A stretch of 28,048 nucleotides of DNA. It comes from CAZNRY01 sp964575675 (GTDB lineage Bacteria > Eisenbacteria > RBG-16-71-46 > CAIMUX01 > VGJL01). This document shows positions 23,741 to 28,048 of this stretch, piece after piece (positions within the stretch are counted from its first letter, which is position 1; the number at the start of each line of letters is the position of its first letter). The DNA is taken from contig CAZNRY010000030.1 of NCBI GenBank assembly GCA_964575675.1, forward strand, positions 1 to 28,048, given 5' to 3'. The notes under the pieces are model-generated. The model was not told the DNA's origin and searched no databases. It saw nothing but the letters and a program-made list of their open reading frames with translations. Both the position numbers and the translations under genes were made by a program.

Positions 23741-25198
23741 ATGATGTACAGGTCGAAACGCGGTGTGCGTTTTGGTGCGCTCTTGGTCTTCGCGGCCGGG
23801 AGTTTCCTCCCGTGCTCCTCTCTGGCCGAGACGTACACGTTCAGCATACTGGTCGATAGCGCCGGCCCGGTCTATCCATCGGGGGTGCCGGCCCTGAACA
23901 ACAATGATGCGGTCGCCTTTTTCGCGGATCGGGACGGTGGCGGGCAGGGCATCTATCGCACGGATGGCGTCGACCTGACACTGATCGCCGAAACCACGAG
24001 CGAGGGGTTCTACAGCTTCACCGGCTGCGGGTCACTCCAGCTGATCAGCGCGCCGGACCTCGACGATGCCGGTCGGGTCGTCTTCCGGGCCTACACGTTC
24101 GACCCTGAGACGTGGGAGTGCTCCGAGGCCATCTACCTCGGCGACGGGGGTACGGTGGTTCCGATCACCGACATCGGGTCGGGAGGCGCCCTCTACTCGG
24201 ATTGGTGCAACCCGAGCATGAGCGGATCCGGAGTTGTGGCGTTTCGCGGGCGCGCGCCCGTCGACGAATCCCACAGCGTGATCGGGCTGTACGTCTACGA
24301 TGGCCAGACGCGCGAGTTGATGGTCGACGACACCGGCAACCTGAACGCGCTGGGTGATCCCGACGTGAACGATGATGGCGCGATCACGTTCTACGCGGGA
24401 AACCTGGGTCCGGAGGGGTACGAGGGCATCTACTTCTGCGCGGGCGGACCGCCTACGCCGATCGCCATGGCCGGCACCGACTACGTGTACGTCAACGGCG
24501 AACCGGCGATCGCGGAGGGCGGCACGATCGCGTTCCTGGCCGATCCGGTCTATCTGACTCGGGCCATCTATACCTGGGATGGCACGACGACTCAGGTCGC
24601 CGACACCGAGGGTCCGTTCGAGCAGTTCGCGGCTCCCGAGGTCAATGCCGCCGGCGACGTCGCGTTCTTCGCGGAGTTCGAGGGCTGGGGCCGCGGGATC
24701 TTCACGGGTCCGGATCCGGTCGCGGATCGCGTGATCGCCACTGGGGACTCGCTCTTCGGTTCTGTCGTCGTCCATCTGGAGTGCGGACGCCATGCGCTCA
24801 ACGAGAGCGGGAAGATCGCGTTCGCCTACAGCCTGGAGAATGGGAACTCGGGCATCGCGCTCGCTTCCCTCGGGACGACCGCCGGAATCGGGCCGGACCT
24901 TGCAGGCTTCGTTGGAGGAGGTTTGGTCCTCGCCGCGGCGTCTCCCAATCCTACGCGGGAGTGCGTCGTTCTGCGTTCCCGCGTGCCTGAGGGCTGGGGG
25001 CTGCCGCGGTTGTCCGTCTACGCTGCGTCGGGCAGACTGGTGAAGGAGCTCGCGATCCGCGCCACGGGCGGTGTCGAGTACGAGTCGAGCTGGGATGGTC
25101 GAGACGGCGCCGGTCGCGCCGTGACGTCGGGTCTTTATCTTGCGAGGTTGGTCGTTCGAGGGGACGCACGGTCGACGAGGATTCTCGTGCTCCGGTGA
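23741..25198 (+). CDS. Secreted repeat protein (about seven NxxGxxAF-type repeats, probable propeller) with FlgD-like tail
   Basis: This 485-residue exported protein has a signal peptide in residues 1-31 (MMYRSKRGVRFGALLVFAAGSFLPCSSLAE). The body holds seven spaced copies of a motif like P-x-hydrophobic-N-x-x-G-x-hydrophobic-A-F, each followed by a GIY or similar segment: ALNNNDAVAFFAD, DLDDAGRVVFRA, SMSGSGVVAFRG, DVNDDGAITFYA, AIAEGGTIAFLA, EVNAAGDVAFFA and ALNESGKIAFAY. The spacing of about 50-60 residues suggests a beta-propeller. The end is a FlgD-like tail (SPNPTRECVVL, VYAASGRLVKEL, WDGRDGAGRAVTSGLYLARL). ATG 23741 is preferred to 23714 because AAGGAGG lies 6 nt before it. No function can be assigned. 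Confidence 0.75.
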   Translation: MMYRSKRGVRFGALLVFAAGSFLPCSSLAETYTFSILVDSAGPVYPSGVPALNNNDAVAFFADRDGGGQGIYRTDGVDLTLIAETTSEGFYSFTGCGSLQLISAPDLDDAGRVVFRAYTFDPETWECSEAIYLGDGGTVVPITDIGSGGALYSDWCNPSMSGSGVVAFRGRAPVDESHSVIGLYVYDGQTRELMVDDTGNLNALGDPDVNDDGAITFYAGNLGPEGYEGIYFCAGGPPTPIAMAGTDYVYVNGEPAIAEGGTIAFLADPVYLTRAIYTWDGTTTQVADTEGPFEQFAAPEVNAAGDVAFFAEFEGWGRGIFTGPDPVADRVIATGDSLFGSVVVHLECGRHALNESGKIAFAYSLENGNSGIALASLGTTAGIGPDLAGFVGGGLVLAAASPNPTRECVVLRSRVPEGWGLPRLSVYAASGRLVKELAIRATGGVEYESSWDGRDGAGRAVTSGLYLARLVVRGDARSTRILVLR

Positions 25199-25287
25199 GC
25201 AGCGAGAACCTTGTCCATACGCGACCAGCTGCCCGGCGCCTGGCTCAACTCGTTCGGGACACCGTGGACCATTGCCCGAACCAGGAT

Positions 25288-25800
25288 TCAGACGTCGCCG
25301 AGTGCTTTGTCGCGCAGGACGAGGTGTTCCTCGAGCAGCCGCGTCGATTGGTCGAGAGATTCCAGGAAACCCTGGAAGCCTGAGGCCCCCCGCGCTTCAC
25401 GGACATCGCGCAGCAGACGTTCCAATCGGTCGATGTCGTCGAAGATCAAGAGGTCCGCCTCGAGGATCCACTCCAGCGACTCCTCCCGAACGGCCGCCGC
25501 GTCGAAAAATCCCGAGAAGCCATAGGGAGCGTAACGGATCGTGTCGGCGAGGCCGTCGAGCTTCCGCACGCGCCGCTCCATCTCGGAAAGGCGCTCGACA
25601 GACCACGACTCGGCGAGGTCGCCCATCAGAGTCGCCGCCTCTCCCCGAATTTCGCCCAAACCTTCGAGGACCCGGGCGCGAAGACGGGAGTCCTCCTCGC
25701 GCCGGGTTCCTCTCTCCCTGTAGCCGCGATAGCTCGGTACGAGGTAGGCGAGGTTCTCCAGGAAGCGCGACCCCGTTGTGCGGATCTCGGTCTGCGACAT
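25288..25800 (-). CDS. Small helical protein of unknown function, driven by a sigma-54 promoter
   Basis: This 170-residue protein has no signal peptide or membrane segment and is rich in Arg, Glu and Leu, with heptad-like helical stretches (RLRARVLEGLGEIRGEAATLMGDLAE, SEMERRVRKLDGLADTIRYA, IDRLERLLRDVREARG). Two segments look conserved in character: YLVPSYRGYRERGTRREEDSRLR near the N-terminus and RYAPYGFSGFFD in the middle. I do not recognise the family with confidence. The ATG at 25800 is used because GGAGG lies 6 nt before it; the longer frame upstream has no such site. The promoter at 26027-26041 points at it with a leader of about 215 nt. The divergent neighbour is a degenerate sigma-54 activator. 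The arrangement recalls pspF-pspA, but this protein is not a recognisable PspA. Confidence 0.65.
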   Translation of the reverse strand: MSQTEIRTTGSRFLENLAYLVPSYRGYRERGTRREEDSRLRARVLEGLGEIRGEAATLMGDLAESWSVERLSEMERRVRKLDGLADTIRYAPYGFSGFFDAAAVREESLEWILEADLLIFDDIDRLERLLRDVREARGASGFQGFLESLDQSTRLLEEHLVLRDKALGDV

Positions 25801-26026
25801 CTCGACCTCCGTGGCCGCCCCTCGGGGTCTGGGGAGACGACATTGCCCATGATCGAAAGGCATCCTGCAACGAACCCTTGCATGCGGCCCGCCTCTGGAT
25901 CCCGGCCGTCCCGCCTGCGATTCCCTCGATTCGCGAACCGCGAATGATCGCAATGCGTTGCGGCCGGTGAGGCGGCCGGGGTCCTCCCGGCCGGGGTCCG
26001 AGATCGCCTCCTGTCGGCGTGAACTT

Positions 26027-26041
26027 GCAAGTGACGTGCCA
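26027..26041 (-). promoter_or_regulatory. Perfect sigma-54 promoter on the minus strand
   Basis: Read on the minus strand the sequence is TGGCAC-GTCAC-TTGC (26041 down to 26027), an exact -24/-12 consensus followed by AAG. The start of transcription should be near 26015, leading toward the helical protein at 25800. I see no copy of the TGTNNCG-N3-CGNNACA motif at the expected distance, so another activator may serve it. Confidence 0.75.
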
Positions 26042-26130
26042 CATTCCTACATTGGTGCGGGCGGCCGCCGTTGCGTCTGCGACGGGCGGGGCCGCATCGG
26101 GCGTCCGGTCCCCGGGGGAGGGGGAGATCG

Positions 26131-27513
26131 ATGGAATCCCAATCACAGATTCCGGGAGGCGCCCCGCCGCGCGTTCTCTTGGTCCTGCAACAGGGCCCCG
26201 AAGCGCGGAGGCTTGTCGACTTCCTCAAGGATCACGGAATGGATCTTGTGCAGGTGGCTGACGAGGCGGCCGGGTACAACCTCCTCGACACCGAGCAGAT
26301 CGACGCGCTCGTCTGTGAGACGAAAACTCCCAGGATCGACGGTCTGCGTCTCCTGCGCGTCGCGCGGATGCGCAATCCGGATGTTTGCGGCATCCTGCTC
26401 GCGACGCCTGCGGATTTGCAGGTCGCGACGCGGGCGATGGAAGAGGGCGCCCACGATTTCCAGACTCGGCCGATCAACCACGAGAAGATCCATGCGGTGA
26501 TTCGTCGCGGTCTTGCTACGCAGCGACTGGTCGGCGAGGTGCACGAGATGGCGCGCCGCCTCGACCGGCGATTCGGCTTCGGGAACCTGATCGGCAACTC
26601 GGCCCCGATCGTCCGTGTCTACAACCGGATCATTCAGATCTGCGCAATGGACGTCCCGGTCCTCATCCTGGGTGAATCGGGGACGGGGCGCGAGTTGGTT
26701 GCGCGGGCGATTCACCACAACAGCGCCCGCCGGTCGGGTCCCTTGGTTCGTCTCGATTGCGAGGGTACCGAGGCGGGGTTCCTCGAGCGCGAGATGTTCG
26801 GCGAGGATGGAGGCGGGCGCGAGAAAGGCCGGCCCGGCAGGATCGAGCTCGCGGAAGGGGGAACCCTCGTCCTTTCGGGGATAGAGGATCTGGGCGGCGG
26901 CCTCCAATCGCGTCTCCTTCGGCTCCTCCGCGAGAAAGAGTTCGAGCGAGTCGGCGGCCGCAAGACGCGGCACGCTGATCTGCGGCTTATCGCGATCGCC
27001 GCCCCGTCGCTCCGCGAGAGGGTCCAGGCAGGCTCCTTCCGCGCGGATCTTCATGACCACCTGCGGGCCGTGGCGATCGAGATGCCGGCATTGCGACACC
27101 GCAAGCGGGATATCCCGCTGCTCGTCGAGCATTTTCTCTCGGATTCGGCTGCCGAATGCGGGCGTGCGATCGAGGGGATCAAGCCCGCCGCCCTCGACCG
27201 CCTGGGGCGCTACTCATGGCCGGGCAACATCCGTGAGTTGAAGAGCGTGATCCGCGGAATGGTCCAGCTCGCCTCCGGCCCCGGGCCGCTCGATGTCGGC
27301 GACCTTCCGGAGGAGATTCGCGAGGGGGTCCAGGAGACCGCGAAGATCACCTTGCCGATCGGGCTCAGCATGGCCGAGGTCGAGAGACGGATGATCGAGG
27401 CGACGCTCAATCACACGGGGGGCGACCGCGAACAAGCCGCGAGCCTCCTAGGCATTGGACTACGAACGCTTCATCGCCGACTCGTCGCCTATCGACGCGA
27501 TCCGCGCCGGTGA
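26131..27513 (+). CDS. Degenerate NtrC-like protein lacking key activator residues
   Basis: This 460-residue protein has the NtrC layout but altered active sites. In the receiver the acidic pair is replaced by L-Q, the phospho-acceptor Asp by Glu63 (VCETKTP) and the conserved Lys by Arg113 (QTRP). In the AAA+ domain Walker A reads GESGTGRE (Lys to Arg at 187), the GAFTGA loop is absent (FGEDGGGREKGRPGRIEL) and Walker B reads LVLSGIEDL, with Ser-Gly in place of Asp-Glu. The C-terminal Fis-type helix-turn-helix (DREQAASLLGIGLRTLHRRLVAYR) looks intact. It should bind DNA but neither hydrolyse ATP nor open sigma-54 complexes. An antagonist or ATP-independent regulator is the simplest reading. The ATG at 26131 follows GGGGGAG. 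The frame is intact, so it is not an obvious pseudogene. Confidence 0.8.
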   Translation: MESQSQIPGGAPPRVLLVLQQGPEARRLVDFLKDHGMDLVQVADEAAGYNLLDTEQIDALVCETKTPRIDGLRLLRVARMRNPDVCGILLATPADLQVATRAMEEGAHDFQTRPINHEKIHAVIRRGLATQRLVGEVHEMARRLDRRFGFGNLIGNSAPIVRVYNRIIQICAMDVPVLILGESGTGRELVARAIHHNSARRSGPLVRLDCEGTEAGFLEREMFGEDGGGREKGRPGRIELAEGGTLVLSGIEDLGGGLQSRLLRLLREKEFERVGGRKTRHADLRLIAIAAPSLRERVQAGSFRADLHDHLRAVAIEMPALRHRKRDIPLLVEHFLSDSAAECGRAIEGIKPAALDRLGRYSWPGNIRELKSVIRGMVQLASGPGPLDVGDLPEEIREGVQETAKITLPIGLSMAEVERRMIEATLNHTGGDREQAASLLGIGLRTLHRRLVAYRRDPRR

Positions 27514-27558
27514 GGCGGCGCGAATGCCCCGCGGAGATCCTGCTTGTCACTGCCTCAG

Positions 27559-27571
27559 TGCCAAACTGGCA
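27559..27571. repeat. Palindrome TGCCA-N3-TGGCA, copy 1
   Basis: TGCCA-AAC-TGGCA is a perfect 5-3-5 inverted repeat, extended to 6-bp arms by a flanking G/C pair. It overlaps another short repeat (CACTG-CCT-CAGTG, 27548-27560). A second copy lies 87 bp downstream. Possible operator. Confidence 0.4.
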
Positions 27572-27645
27572 CATCGTAATGTATTGTAAATTAATATATT
27601 GCGAGGTCTCGACGATGATCAGGTGAGTTGATCGAAAGTGGCGAC

Positions 27646-27658
27646 TGCCAATATGGCA
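27646..27658. repeat. Palindrome TGCCA-N3-TGGCA, copy 2
   Basis: TGCCA-ATA-TGGCA has the same arms and spacer length as the copy at 27559. The shared layout within one intergenic region suggests a dimeric repressor or activator site. The binding protein is unknown. Confidence 0.4.
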
Positions 27659-27980
27659 TCTCGTTACGAATTGGAACGCGGCATAAACGTCTCCAAACAG
27701 GGCATTCCGTCTAATCTTCTTGTAGTGCAAGATGTTACCGGATAATCTGATCGATCCTGGACGGGCAGCTGACCGTTCCATTCCGGTCCATCTGGGCGAT
27801 AGGATCATTCTGGATGTGCCATAATCGTTTGATAGTAAATGAGATAACATGATGATCGACGGCGGCACGGGTCTGGTTCTGTCTCCAATCGGCCGGCGCG
27901 GAACGGACCTGCGAAGAGTTCGCAGCGACCCCGCCGAACGGTCAGATCAAGAACCCAGAACTAGGGCTGAATCATGAGGC

Positions 27981-28002
27981 GCGGGGACGGAATGTCCCCC
28001 GC
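27981..28002 (+). other. Hairpin immediately upstream of the groES ribosome binding site
   Basis: GCGGGGAC (27981-27988) pairs with GTCCCCCGC (27994-28002) around GGAAT, with one bulged C. It ends 5 nt before AAGGAGG. The coding start repeats the sequence (GTCCCC 28035-28040, GGGGAC 28043-28048), so alternative pairings across the ribosome site are possible. Confidence 0.4.
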
Positions 28003-28018
28003 TCGCAAGGAGGCTTTG

Positions 28019-28048
28019 ATGGCGGTGAAGATTCGTCCCCTCGGGGAC
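28019..28048 (+). CDS. groES: Co-chaperonin GroES, N-terminal fragment cut by the window edge
   Basis: The first ten codons encode MAVKIRPLGD, the typical opening of bacterial GroES (RPLGDR continues in the family). AAGGAGG (28007-28013) lies 5 nt before the ATG. GroES caps the GroEL chamber during protein folding; groEL would be expected next, outside the window. Only ten residues are visible, so the call rests on this motif and the strong ribosome site. Confidence 0.7.
   Translation, partial: MAVKIRPLGD

Larger units (their letters stand above)
27514..28018. other. AT-richer intergenic region upstream of groES
   Basis: This 505-bp gap has lower GC than the rest, especially 27570-27860. 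It contains two TGCCA-N3-TGGCA palindromes, an IHF-like site at 27822-27834 (TAATCGTTTGATA), a hairpin at 27909-27925 (CTGCGAA-GAG-TTCGCAG) and a hairpin next to the groES ribosome site. No CIRCE element (TTAGCACTC...GAGTGCTAA) and no sound promoter pair was found. A minus-strand frame here looks spurious. Confidence 0.45.

Noticed and set aside
25929..25945. ATTCGCG-AAC-CGCGAAT, another 7-3-7 inverted repeat with a CG-N3-CG core
   Set aside because: It lies downstream of the minus-strand sigma-54 start and the outer arm bases do not fit TGTNN/NNACA, so it is not counted as an enhancer site.
26068..26085. CCGTTGC-GTCT-GCGACGG as an enhancer for the minus-strand sigma-54 promoter
   Set aside because: It is only about 30-45 bp upstream of the -24 box, too close for a normal enhancer, and does not match the motif at the other promoters.
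27822..27834. Exact IHF consensus match upstream of groES
   Set aside because: Without a promoter or enhancer nearby a single match in AT-rich DNA may be chance, so it is mentioned only within the intergenic entry.
27407..27868. Minus-strand open frame of 153 codons in the AT-richer region before groES
   Set aside because: It overlaps the end of the NtrC-like gene, has no ribosome site or family-like pattern, and its composition looks random.
27863..27877. CGGCAC-N5-TGGT, resembling a sigma-54 promoter about 36 bp after an IHF-like site
   Set aside because: The invariant GC of the -12 element is replaced by GT, and no enhancer motif copy was found upstream.
1..28048. CRISPR arrays, insertion sequences, attachment sites, rRNA and tRNA genes
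   Set aside because: I saw no regular spaced repeats, transposase-like proteins, terminal inverted repeats or RNA gene signatures when reading both strands.

Overview
The window is high-GC bacterial DNA. Three secreted proteins (157-1944, 21779-23422, 23741-25198) end in a FlgD-like beta-sandwich tail (NPxx..., D/AxxGR, WDGRDxxGR, GIYFxR). That tail is common in Candidatus Eisenbacteria and other FCB-related uncultured lineages. The assignment is a guess from style and codon bias; no rRNA is present.

Layout. (1) 157-4035: a secreted protein and a KimA/YdaO-like APC-family transporter. (2) 4036-4523: a regulatory region with two tandem 17-bp inverted repeats, a perfect IHF consensus, a -24/-12 (sigma-54) promoter and about 290 nt of strongly base-paired leader ending in a 19-bp hairpin. 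(3) 4524-14026: a tight operon for a four-subunit group 3b-type, NADP-linked [NiFe] hydrogenase, its maturation endopeptidase, and hypF, hypC, hypD and hypE. (4) 14027-14208: a second copy of the same regulatory architecture. (5) 14209-18574: a divergent receiver-domain protein, hypA, hypB, then a 2-oxoacid:ferredoxin oxidoreductase (ferredoxin subunit, alpha, fused beta-gamma). (6) 18617-21615: a stand-alone receiver, an intact NtrC-type sigma-54 activator and a PAS histidine kinase. (7) 21779-25198: two secreted repeat proteins transcribed divergently. (8) 25288-27513: a small helical protein with its own perfect sigma-54 promoter on the minus strand, divergent from an NtrC-like protein whose phospho-acceptor, Walker A lysine, GAFTGA loop and Walker B acids are all altered. 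(9) 27514-28048: an AT-richer intergenic region with repeated palindromes, then the first ten codons of groES.

How it fits together. The kinase and NtrC-type activator downstream probably control both sigma-54 promoters, which share a candidate activator site (TGTNNCG-N3-CGNNACA), an IHF bend site and the same spacing. One promoter makes the hydrogenase with HypFCDE. The other makes HypAB (nickel insertion) and the oxoacid oxidoreductase. Hydrogen turnover, enzyme maturation and ferredoxin-linked oxoacid oxidation would therefore be switched together.

The most unusual element is the structured RNA that begins within a few bases of the predicted sigma-54 transcription start ahead of the hydrogenase operon. 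I recognise no known RNA family in it. No CRISPR, insertion sequence, rRNA or tRNA was seen.
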